Origin: Catalinimonas alkaloidigena
GTDB lineage: Bacteria > Bacteroidota > Bacteroidia > Cytophagales > Cyclobacteriaceae
Length of the DNA: 64,000 nucleotides
Direction: 5' to 3'
NCBI RefSeq assembly: GCF_029504655.1
Contig: NZ_JAQFIL010000001.1
Span: 7,102,001 to 7,166,000, forward strand
The notes beneath the pieces are model-generated. The model had not been told where the DNA came from. It saw nothing but the letters and a program-made list of their open reading frames with translations, and searched no databases. Numbering within the stretch: the first letter of the stretch is position 1; every line of letters starts with the position of its first letter. A program made the position numbers and the translations under genes. Of this stretch, positions 27,376 to 35,601 are shown piece by piece.

Positions 27376-30297
27376 ATGTTGAAAAAAGTTTTTCAGCACT
27401 TTCTTTTTCATATGACAATTTTGGGACTTACTCAGCTTTTGGCAATACAGTTGCTCACAGCGGGTACACCCGGTAGCAGAGTCCCAAGAGAGCAATGGAT
27501 AGCCAGTGTTTTTGATACCCTTAGTCTTGAACAAAAGATAGAGCAGCTCTTCGTTTTTTCTTTATACGAAAACCAGGATAAGGAAGATATACAGCGCCTG
27601 CTTCAGCTACTAAACAGGCGTAACATTGGGGGGGTGTATGTGCAGGCTGAAAATGTATCTGCACAGCTTAACATTACACAGCAATTACAGCATCGAGCAG
27701 CCTTCCCTCTGCTGATAGGCATGAATGCCCGACTGGGTGCAGGTACAAGTCTGGATAGTGCAATCAGGTATCCTTCATTTATGACCTTAGGAGCTATACA
27801 AAATGATGCTTATCTGTATGATTTGGGGGCAGAAATAGCGAAACAATGTCGTAAGCTAGGTGTGCATGTAAATATGGCTCCTGTCTTAGATATAAAGGGC
27901 GGTAAGGTGCAGCCAGCAGCTGGAGGAGATATGATGAGCGATGATTTTGGTCAGGCTTTTGCCAAAAGCTTACGCTATATGCAGGGAATGCAGGACTATG
28001 GACTTATACCTTGCTATAAGCAATATCCGCTGGCTTCACCTTTGGCCATGGCCAGCCTGGGAGGTAGGGCCTCTTCTACCAATTACCAAGAAGGGAAATT
28101 AGTAGCACAGCTTAACTTTACTCGAGAAGGTAATGAGATCTCTGACAAATCATTCCTGTTGCGTAATGCTATTCCTGAAAGCTATCTCTACGAAAAATAC
28201 CTGGAGTTAGAAGGATTAGCAATCTCCAAACCCCTCAGTGGTATTCAAGGAGATGCTGCCAAGGTGGCAGTAAAGACCCTGCAAGAAGGGAATGATATGC
28301 TCTTGGCAGGAGCAGAAATTGAGCAGGCTATTAACGGAATAAAAACGGCACTGGCACAAGGGGAACTGTTGGAAGAAGACATTGATCGTAGAGTCTTCAA
28401 GATATTGAATGCCAAATATCTGGTAGGTTTGGATGGTCAGTTGGTAAATACCTTATCTCAACCTACTAAAGAAAAGACAGTACGCTGGAAGAGTGAAGCA
28501 TATATGCTCAAGCAGTACCTCTACGAAGAGGCTATTACAGTAATTCACAATAAGGAGTCACTGATTCCGGTGCGGGTATTGGATACTACTTCTTTCGCTT
28601 CACTTTCTATTAACCTGGATCAGGAAGGGGCCAGTCCCTTTCAGGAAATGCTGGATAATTATGCTCCATTTACCCATTACTATATAGAGAATAGTAAAAA
28701 GAACATCAATTACAATAGTCTCTACAAAGAGATAAACCAATATGGGCATGTGATGGTAGCGCTGTACGACCACCCTTCTCGTAAAGGGCCTCAGGTTGAT
28801 CGCGAACTACTCACTTTCCTCAAGTTTTTGCGTAAGAAAAGCAATGTTACCATTGTCGCATTTACCCAGCCTCATCACCTGACCGACCTGGAAGAGTTTC
28901 CGAGCCTGGTATGCGCCTATGAGGATGACCCGGTGGCGCAGGAAGTTGCTCCTCAAATTTTGTTTGGAGCTATAGGGGCAAAAGGACGTTTGCCGGTGAA
29001 TGCCTCTAAAACCCTAAGCGCTGGAATAGGTGTCAATACCCGCGGCCTGGCACGCCTGGGATATGCTCAGCCCGAGGCTGTAGGATTAGATGCAGATACT
29101 TTGCTATTGATAGATTCATTGGCACAATGGGCAATAGATGAAGAAGCCACTCCCGGTTGTCAGGTGCTTATTGCCAGAAAGGGCAAAATAATTTGGGAAA
29201 AAGCCTATGGCTATCAGACCTACGACAAGAAAGACCCTATTACACCAGAGACTATTTACGATATAGCTTCGGTAAGTAAGGTGGCGGGCACCATGCAGGC
29301 GATCATGTTCTTACAGGAGAGAGGAACAATTAATTTGGAAGAGAAAATATCGACTTACCTTCCAGAACTTAAGGGTACCGATAAAGAGCATATTACGGTG
29401 AGAGAAGTATTATTGCACAGGGCCGGCTTACGCTCGTTTATTCCCTTCTGGTCTATGACCAAAGACCGCAAAGGGCTGAATCCTGACCTGTATCGCTTTT
29501 CTCCCGAAGAGGGGTATAATATGCAGGTAGCCAGTGGGCTGTATGCAGTAAGCAGCCTCAGAGATTCAGTTTGGCAATGGACGATTGATTCTAAGCTGCT
29601 AAGAAAACGTGGCAGACGTAATCCTTCCTGGAAGCCTGAATATAATTACCGTTATAGTGACCTGAGTTTTTATATATTGCATCGCTTAGTAGAGCGTATG
29701 ACGAATCAGCCTATGGATGAGTTTTTATATCAAAACTTCTACGACCCCTTAGGTTTACGCACCTTGACTTACCGTCCTCTAAGAGAGTTTCCGGCTGAAA
29801 GAATAGCCCCTACAGAAGAAGATAAACACTTCAGAGATGCGTTGATAAGAGGAACAGTACATGATGAGGGCGCTGCACTTTATGGCGGAGTAGCTGGTCA
29901 TGCCGGTTTGTTTAGTAATGCACATGACCTGGCCGTACTCATGCAAATGAACCTGCAAGATGGTATCTATGGCGGAGATCGTTATTTTCAGACAGGTACA
30001 GTAGGTAGGTTTAGCATAAGACAATATAATGACAGTCGCCGAGGCTTGGGCTGGGATAAACCTGAATATATCAGAGACGGAGGCCCTACTGCGCCAGAGG
30101 CTTCTTATGCTTCTTTCGGCCACTTGGGCTTTACGGGTACAGCGGTATGGGTTGATCCAAAATATGACCTGGTTTATATATTCCTTTCTAATCGTATACA
30201 TCCAAGTGCCCGGAATACAAAACTTCTTACAGAAGGTGTGCGTACAAAAATACAGTCGGTAGTTTACCGTGCTATGGAAGATTATAACGGTCGTTGA
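27376..30297 (+). CDS. GH3-like domain (catalytic residues lost) fused to a serine beta-lactamase-type hydrolase
   Basis: A 973-residue exported protein from the ATG at 27376. The N-terminal half (about 40-555) is a GH3 (NagZ-like) barrel plus C-terminal sandwich domain. The second half (about 565-960) is a beta-lactamase/esterase domain. In the GH3 part the usual KHFPGHGDT segment reads KQYPLASPL (from residue 215), and the nucleophile segment (T/S)DAL reads SKPL, with Lys 285 at the Asp position; it should not cleave glycosides. The serine hydrolase keeps Ser 632 and Lys 635 in ASVSK, a YSD at the Tyr-x-Asn position and HLGFTGT at the KTG position. Such fusions are common in Bacteroidota and thought to act on cell wall. 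bshA follows after 18 bp. Confidence 0.88.
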   Translation: MLKKVFQHFLFHMTILGLTQLLAIQLLTAGTPGSRVPREQWIASVFDTLSLEQKIEQLFVFSLYENQDKEDIQRLLQLLNRRNIGGVYVQAENVSAQLNITQQLQHRAAFPLLIGMNARLGAGTSLDSAIRYPSFMTLGAIQNDAYLYDLGAEIAKQCRKLGVHVNMAPVLDIKGGKVQPAAGGDMMSDDFGQAFAKSLRYMQGMQDYGLIPCYKQYPLASPLAMASLGGRASSTNYQEGKLVAQLNFTREGNEISDKSFLLRNAIPESYLYEKYLELEGLAISKPLSGIQGDAAKVAVKTLQEGNDMLLAGAEIEQAINGIKTALAQGELLEEDIDRRVFKILNAKYLVGLDGQLVNTLSQPTKEKTVRWKSEAYMLKQYLYEEAITVIHNKESLIPVRVLDTTSFASLSINLDQEGASPFQEMLDNYAPFTHYYIENSKKNINYNSLYKEINQYGHVMVALYDHPSRKGPQVDRELLTFLKFLRKKSNVTIVAFTQPHHLTDLEEFPSLVCAYEDDPVAQEVAPQILFGAIGAKGRLPVNASKTLSAGIGVNTRGLARLGYAQPEAVGLDADTLLLIDSLAQWAIDEEATPGCQVLIARKGKIIWEKAYGYQTYDKKDPITPETIYDIASVSKVAGTMQAIMFLQERGTINLEEKISTYLPELKGTDKEHITVREVLLHRAGLRSFIPFWSMTKDRKGLNPDLYRFSPEEGYNMQVASGLYAVSSLRDSVWQWTIDSKLLRKRGRRNPSWKPEYNYRYSDLSFYILHRLVERMTNQPMDEFLYQNFYDPLGLRTLTYRPLREFPAERIAPTEEDKHFRDALIRGTVHDEGAALYGGVAGHAGLFSNAHDLAVLMQMNLQDGIYGGDRYFQTGTVGRFSIRQYNDSRRGLGWDKPEYIRDGGPTAPEASYASFGHLGFTGTAVWVDPKYDLVYIFLSNRIHPSARNTKLLTEGVRTKIQSVVYRAMEDYNGR

Positions 30298-30315
30298 CCT
30301 CTCACTCATTTTTAG

Positions 30316-31461
30316 ATGAAAATAGGTATTGTTTGTTATCCTACTTTTGGCGGTAGTGGCGTAGTGGCTACCGAGCTAGGAAAAGCTTTGGCCAAAAAAG
30401 GCCATCAGGTACATTTTATTACTTACTCTCAACCCACTCGCTTGGACTTCTTCAACGAGAATCTATTTTACCACCAGGTAGATGTAAGGACATATCCCCT
30501 CTTTCAGTATCCTCCCTACGAGTTGGTATTGTCCAGCAAGATGGTAGAAGTGGTAAAATACGAGAAGCTGGATGTATTACATGTGCATTATGCGATCCCC
30601 CATGCCTCAGCAGCCTTTATGGCTAAACAAATTTTGGCTACTGAAGGAATTCATATTCCTGTAGTGACTACGCTGCATGGCACCGATATCACACTGGTCG
30701 GTAAGGATGCATCCTTTGCTCCTGTCGTTACTTTCAGTATCAATGCATCAGATGGCATTACGGCAGTTTCTGAAAGCCTGAGGTCAGAGACCTACGACTA
30801 TTTCAATATTACCAAAGACATTAAGGTAATCCCCAATTTTGTGGATCTGGAACGTTTTAAGCGTCAGCGCAAAGACCACTTCAAGCGTGCTATCTGCCCT
30901 AACAATGAGTGTATGATTGTGCATGCTTCTAACTTTCGCCGGGTGAAGCGGGTAGAAGATGTGGTAAAAGTTTTTGACAAAATTCGCAAACAGGTTCCTG
31001 CCAAGCTACTGATGGTAGGGGATGGACCGGAAAGATCCAATGTAGAGAAGCTTTGCCGGGAGCTGGGTATCTGCGATGATATTCGCTTTCTGGGTAAGCT
31101 GGAAGCCATAGAAGAAGTGCTCTCCGTGGCCGACCTCTTCCTGATGCCCTCTGAGAAAGAAAGTTTTGGGCTGGCAGCCCTGGAAGCGATGGCATGCGAG
31201 GTGCCAGTGATTACCAGTAATATTGGTGGGCTCACCGAACTGAACGTTGACGGAGAAACAGGCTTTGCTCTTCCTGTAGGAGATATAGACGGCATGACAG
31301 AAAAAGCCATTTACATACTGTCTTCTGCCAATCGGCTAGATGCTTTCAAGAAAAGAGCCTTAGACAGAGCCAAGGAGTTTGAGGTCAGCCAGATTGTTCC
31401 TCTGTATGAAAAACTCTACCAGGAAGTATTGGATAAGTTCCGTAATGTGGCGATGTCCTAA
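30316..31461 (+). CDS. bshA: N-acetyl-alpha-D-glucosaminyl L-malate synthase BshA
   Basis: A 381-residue GT4 glycosyltransferase that makes the first bacillithiol intermediate from UDP-GlcNAc and L-malate. The N-terminus with CYPTFGGSGVVATELG and the acceptor-site stretch TLHGTDITLVG are specific to BshA; the C-terminal donor site has SEKESFGLAALEAMACEVPV. Together with bshC at 50964-52535 this supports bacillithiol as a low-molecular-weight thiol in this organism. It lies 18 bp after the GH3/hydrolase fusion and probably shares its transcript. It converges on the PLP enzyme gene with a 4-bp gap. Confidence 0.94.
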   Translation: MKIGIVCYPTFGGSGVVATELGKALAKKGHQVHFITYSQPTRLDFFNENLFYHQVDVRTYPLFQYPPYELVLSSKMVEVVKYEKLDVLHVHYAIPHASAAFMAKQILATEGIHIPVVTTLHGTDITLVGKDASFAPVVTFSINASDGITAVSESLRSETYDYFNITKDIKVIPNFVDLERFKRQRKDHFKRAICPNNECMIVHASNFRRVKRVEDVVKVFDKIRKQVPAKLLMVGDGPERSNVEKLCRELGICDDIRFLGKLEAIEEVLSVADLFLMPSEKESFGLAALEAMACEVPVITSNIGGLTELNVDGETGFALPVGDIDGMTEKAIYILSSANRLDAFKKRALDRAKEFEVSQIVPLYEKLYQEVLDKFRNVAMS

Positions 31462-31465
31462 GGGG

Positions 31466-32641
31466 TTATTTTAAGAAGTTGCGTAAATACCGGCAAATTG
31501 CAGGGCCTCTCTGCTCTAAATCGTCGATAAGATCTTGCTCATCTTCTATTCCTACGGATAATCTTAACAGCACATCTTTTACTCCGGCTTTCTTTCGCTC
31601 ATCAGGAGGGAGCAGGGAATGAGAAGTACGGGCAGGCATATTTACAATCGTCTCTACGCCTCCTAAACTTACTGCCGGAGCTATTACCTTAAAGCGGCGA
31701 ATCAAAGCTTCTGCCTCAGCCCCGCTGCGGAGCGCGGGTTCAAATGAAAGCATACCCCCAAACCCACTCATTTGTCTGCTTGCAATCTGAAAATCAGGGC
31801 TTCCCTTTAAGCCTGGGTAATATACCTGCTGAACTTTAGGGTGTGTCTGCAAGTATTCTGCTAAGGATTGCGCATTTTTATTTTGCTGATTTACCCGTAA
31901 TGACAAAGTTTTCAGACTGCGTTCTATCAACGCGCAGGTAGTAGCATTTACATTACTGCCTAAAATTTTTCCGCTTTCACTGATACGCTCCCTCAACTTC
32001 TGAGAAGTGGCTACAGCCCCAAAAAGGAGATCGCTATGGCCTCCCAGGTATTTGCTTCCGCTATGGGCTACAATATCTATCCCAAACGTAATAGGGTTCT
32101 GGTTAATGGGAGAAGCAAAAGTGTTATCAATCATTGTCAGCAGCCCATGATGCTTGGCAAGCTTGGCCACTGCCTTCATATCTGTTACCCTCAAGAGGGG
32201 GTTGGAAGGGGTTTCAATATAAATCATTCTGGTTTCTGGACGTATGGCAGCCTCCATCGCTTCTGTATTCGCATCGGCAAAACTATAACTGATGCCAAAC
32301 TGAGGAAGCATCTGCGTAGCCATCTGATAAGTGCCTCCGTACAGGTCTTTCTGGAAAAGTACATGTTCTCCACTCTTCACCAATGCCAGCATACTATTGC
32401 TGATGGCAGCCATGCCGGAGCCAAAAACCAGCCCTGCTTCGCTCCCTTCCAATGCGGCGATTTTGGCAGCCACCACTTTCTGATTGATGGTATTAAAATT
32501 TCGTGGATAACGGATGTCATTCTGATCCAGGAAGTCTATGGCAGAAGAAGTAAAGATAGGTGTATTGACCCCTTCGGTATTCATGCTTTTTTCTTTTCCG
32601 GCATGCACACAAAGGGTAGCTTTTCCACTTTGATCATTCAT
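31466..32641 (-). CDS. Trans-sulfuration PLP enzyme (cystathionine gamma-synthase/beta-lyase family)
   Basis: A 391-residue member of the Cys/Met metabolism PLP family. The PLP lysine is in HSGSKYLGGHSD, with the family motifs ATLCVHAG at the N-terminus, GSGMAAIS, MIYIETPSNPLLRVTD and SLGGVETIVNMPARTSH. It could act as cystathionine gamma-synthase, gamma-lyase or beta-lyase; the sequence does not decide between them. The start at 32641 (MNDQSGKATLCVHAG) gives normal length. An upstream ATG at 32743 would add 34 residues that do not look like a signal or family extension. Confidence 0.88.
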   Translation of the reverse strand: MNDQSGKATLCVHAGKEKSMNTEGVNTPIFTSSAIDFLDQNDIRYPRNFNTINQKVVAAKIAALEGSEAGLVFGSGMAAISNSMLALVKSGEHVLFQKDLYGGTYQMATQMLPQFGISYSFADANTEAMEAAIRPETRMIYIETPSNPLLRVTDMKAVAKLAKHHGLLTMIDNTFASPINQNPITFGIDIVAHSGSKYLGGHSDLLFGAVATSQKLRERISESGKILGSNVNATTCALIERSLKTLSLRVNQQNKNAQSLAEYLQTHPKVQQVYYPGLKGSPDFQIASRQMSGFGGMLSFEPALRSGAEAEALIRRFKVIAPAVSLGGVETIVNMPARTSHSLLPPDERKKAGVKDVLLRLSVGIEDEQDLIDDLEQRGPAICRYLRNFLK

Positions 32642-32769
32642 ATCTTTGGCAAATAAACAGTTAAGCCCGGAATATGATAAAATACTGCTAATGAACAAAG
32701 CCAAATGTGTAGATTCTGTCAGGCAAATGCAGTTTGCCTTCATAAATATATTCTATCTTCCGCTTTGTA

Positions 32770-33489
32770 ATGTCAGACGTTGAAGAAAACATAGCAATTG
32801 CTTATCTGCAACAGGATGAGGATAAGGAAAATAAGTGTATACTGACCAGTCAGCGCTTAATAGTAATACATCGTGGCAGGGTAAATAGCTTCGAGCGACA
32901 TCATATTAAAGACTTAGGGTTTAGTAAACGCAGAATTATGCTGCCTCTGGTAAGTGGGGGCATTATGGCACCACTCAGTCTTCTGGCTATCTTTCTTAAC
33001 CTGTACAACCCCTGGCCTCTGATGTTTATCTTTTTTCTGGGCTTGGCGCTTTTTTACCTGGGTTGGCAGCAACATCCGGTACTTACCGTCAGAGATGGTG
33101 TGAAAGAACACGACTTTTTTCTAAAAGAGGCAACACCAAATTTACGCGCATTTACATCTTTTGCCCGGCAGGTGATTTTTCAGGGGAGTAGCTGGCTCTT
33201 TTATCCGATTTTACTTGAGGAATGGGTTATGATTAAGGAAGAAGAGGTATTTGAGCCGAAAGCACTGAAGAGAAAGAATTTTCTGCGCCTGATGAATAAC
33301 AAACAGTTAGTTCGGTGGCGGCAGCAAAAAAGAAATAAAGTCGCTGCTTATGCTATCCTTCATATTGATCCATTGAAAGTCAAAGCTAATATTCGGTATG
33401 AAACTACCGAAAGAGGTTCCCCGGAATTATACGCTCATGTATACGGCGCAATAGAACGAGAAGCCATTGTAAAAACAGAGTACAGTTGA
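32770..33489 (+). CDS. Membrane protein of unknown function
   Basis: A 239-residue protein I do not recognise. Residues 1-60 have the look of a small beta-rich, PH-like domain (CILTSQRLIVIHRGRVNSFE, then HHIKDLGF), followed by two close hydrophobic helices (about 60-100, separated by NLYNPWP). Residues 105-239 are soluble and contain FEPKALKRKNFLRLMNNKQL, then a stretch (VKANIRYETTERGSPELYAH) that resembles a DUF952-like fold only superficially. It is divergent from the PLP enzyme gene with 128 bp between starts. Codon use is like its neighbours. Confidence 0.6.
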   Translation: MSDVEENIAIAYLQQDEDKENKCILTSQRLIVIHRGRVNSFERHHIKDLGFSKRRIMLPLVSGGIMAPLSLLAIFLNLYNPWPLMFIFFLGLALFYLGWQQHPVLTVRDGVKEHDFFLKEATPNLRAFTSFARQVIFQGSSWLFYPILLEEWVMIKEEEVFEPKALKRKNFLRLMNNKQLVRWRQQKRNKVAAYAILHIDPLKVKANIRYETTERGSPELYAHVYGAIEREAIVKTEYS

Positions 33490-33502
33490 GTTTGGGAAAT
33501 GG

Positions 33503-33510
33503 TAAATTTG
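33503..33510 (+). promoter_or_regulatory. Candidate -7 element of the GH140-like gene
   Basis: TAAATTTG matches TAnnTTTG 68 bp before the ATG at 33578. No -33 box at the right distance is seen. Low confidence. Confidence 0.25.
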
Positions 33511-33577
33511 GTATATTTTGAAAGCTATACAGCGAATAAATACATATAGCCATAATCTACCTACTAAAACAACTACC

Positions 33578-35215
33578 ATGTCTGTAAAACTTTTTCTTAT
33601 ATTTTCATGCATACTCATGATAGGATCTACAACATACTCTCAGGGACAGGCGCAGCAGTGGATGAAGTACGAGCTCACTTTTGAAAGTGATAAACAATAT
33701 GAAAATCCACTATATGAAGTCGATAGTTTTAATGCTGAGTTTACGGCTCCTTCCGGCAGAACACATAAGATCCACGGCTTTTGGGATGGAGGGCGCAGCT
33801 GGAAAATCCGCTTTATGCCTGATGAACTGGGAGAATGGCAATACAAAACATCATGTTCTGATAAAAGTAATAGCGGTCTATCCGGCCATGAGGGAAGCTT
33901 TCTTTGTGAAAAAAATACCAGTGAGCAAGCGATTTATCAAAAAGGTAATATCATCCACAATGAGGGAGATTACCACCTGAGTTATGCGGATGGCAAGCCT
34001 TTCTTCTGGCTAGCCTGTACCGCCTGGAATGGGGCGCTGAAATCTACCGAAAAAGAATGGGACGATTATCTGGCTCACCGCAAAGCGCATAACTACAGTG
34101 TCATACAGTTTGTCACTACCCAGTGGCGGGGGGCAGATGTCAACAGCCAGCTTCAGAAAGCTTTTACTGGTCAAGGTAAGATCAAGCTTAACCCGGCTTT
34201 CTTTCAGCATCTGGATCAAAAAGTAGATAAGGTCAATGAGTATGGGCTGGTCGCTGCACCGGTCTTGCTTTGGGCATTACCTAAAGGAGAAGGCAAAGAA
34301 CTCAGCCCCGGCTATGCTTTACCTCAGGAGGAGGCTATTAAGCTTGCCCGTTATATGGTAGCCCGCTATGGTGCTCACCATGTAGTCTGGGTATTAGGCG
34401 GTGATGGATGGTATACTCATCTGTACGAACAAAGGTGGAAAAACATTGGTAGGGGAGTATTTGGAGATGAGCATCCGGGCGTAGTTGCCCAGCATCCTAT
34501 GGGGCGCTCCTGGATTGGCGAAGCCTATGCAAATGAAGACTGGCTGGATGTGGTAGGCTATCAGTCAAGCCACGGAGTAAATACTGGTACTATTGACTGG
34601 ATCAATAAAGGACCTATGAAGAAAAACTGGGATAAACTGCCTGCCCGGCCTTTGATCAATATGGAGCCTTGTTATGAAGAAATTTACTTCCGGACCACCG
34701 ATACGCATGTTCGTAATGCTTCTTACTGGAGCATTTTTGCCACTCCCGTTGCCGGTATCACTTATGGGGCAAATGGCATCTGGCCATGGATACGTAAAGG
34801 AGAAAAAATCCTTAATCATGGGTCATTGAGCGAGAAAAGCCCAAGTACATGGCGAGAAAGCATAGACTTTCCGGGTAGCCACCAGATGGGATATCTGGCG
34901 AAATTCATGCAGCAGTTTGACTGGTGGGAGTTAAAGCCAGATCATAATTTACTAAAGAAACAGCCTGGAGAAGAGCAATTTGATCATTATATCTCTCTTC
35001 TGCGCACCGATGATTATAGTACTGTGCTTACCTATGTCCCTTTTAAGACGGAAGTACAAATCATAAACGCTCAGAACCTCAGTTATCAGGGGCAATGGTA
35101 TAAGCCGGTAGATGATAGCTATGTAAATGCAGATATTGAAACTCATTCAAATACTATCCTTACTAGCCCCCCCGATGAAGGAGATTGGGTCCTGATACTC
35201 AGATCCGGGAAATAA
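33578..35215 (+). CDS. Secreted apiosidase-like glycoside hydrolase (DUF5060 + DUF4038)
   Basis: A 545-residue secreted glycosidase. The start at 33578 gives MSVKLFLIFSCILMIGSTTYSQ as signal peptide; earlier codons would bury it. Residues about 28-105 form the DUF5060 beta-sandwich (YELTFESDKQYENPLYEV). The DUF4038 TIM barrel follows (about 130-460) with the family features SYADGKPFFWLACTAWNGAL, VVWVLGGDGWY and INMEPCYEE, then a C-terminal beta domain. The family includes GH140 apiosidases that cleave apiose from rhamnogalacturonan II; other members have other targets, so the substrate here is open. Glu and Asp residues of the barrel (Asp in GGDGWY, Glu in NMEPCYE) are candidates for catalysis. 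Confidence 0.88.
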   Translation: MSVKLFLIFSCILMIGSTTYSQGQAQQWMKYELTFESDKQYENPLYEVDSFNAEFTAPSGRTHKIHGFWDGGRSWKIRFMPDELGEWQYKTSCSDKSNSGLSGHEGSFLCEKNTSEQAIYQKGNIIHNEGDYHLSYADGKPFFWLACTAWNGALKSTEKEWDDYLAHRKAHNYSVIQFVTTQWRGADVNSQLQKAFTGQGKIKLNPAFFQHLDQKVDKVNEYGLVAAPVLLWALPKGEGKELSPGYALPQEEAIKLARYMVARYGAHHVVWVLGGDGWYTHLYEQRWKNIGRGVFGDEHPGVVAQHPMGRSWIGEAYANEDWLDVVGYQSSHGVNTGTIDWINKGPMKKNWDKLPARPLINMEPCYEEIYFRTTDTHVRNASYWSIFATPVAGITYGANGIWPWIRKGEKILNHGSLSEKSPSTWRESIDFPGSHQMGYLAKFMQQFDWWELKPDHNLLKKQPGEEQFDHYISLLRTDDYSTVLTYVPFKTEVQIINAQNLSYQGQWYKPVDDSYVNADIETHSNTILTSPPDEGDWVLILRSGK

Positions 35216-35601
35216 GCACAAGAAGGGAAAATTCTTACATTGATTAGCTCACTTTTTTTTTCAGTTTACCTTTTTGGTGTAAGCTTTAAAATGAATTTAC
35301 AGAAATACGGAGATAAAGTACTAGCAATAAAGTAGGGGCTGGTTTTAGATGCCTAAGTAATACTCACTATGCTTCTCATAACCGTAAAAATTGAGTTTTT
35401 TACAATTTAGGAACAGATGCGTTGAAAGGTAATTTTTTTTATAAAGGGAGAAGGCTTAGCTGTTTTTTTTACAAAAGGCAAAAAAACAATATTTGATAAG
35501 CGATTGAAAACTAGAAGGTTATTGGGTAAAAAAGTGAATTAAGGGCTATTGCAGCATAATTAACTCTATTTTTCTGATTCGGATTGAATAATTAAACAAC
35601 C
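35216..35601 (+). other. AT-rich intergenic region before the giant gene
   Basis: 386 bp without a coding frame. It is AT-rich with poly-T and poly-A tracts (for example T9 near 35252-35260). It presumably holds the promoter of the giant gene at 35602. I see no clear stem-loop, no TAnnTTTG box close to the start, and no RNA gene. Confidence 0.4.

Noticed and set aside
29779..30309. 176-codon minus-strand frame opposite the end of the GH3/hydrolase fusion
   Set aside because: Shadow of the serine hydrolase coding strand, no recognisable domain.
32036..32656. 206-codon plus-strand frame opposite the PLP enzyme
   Set aside because: Shadow of a well-supported minus-strand gene; rich in His and Cys without a known motif.
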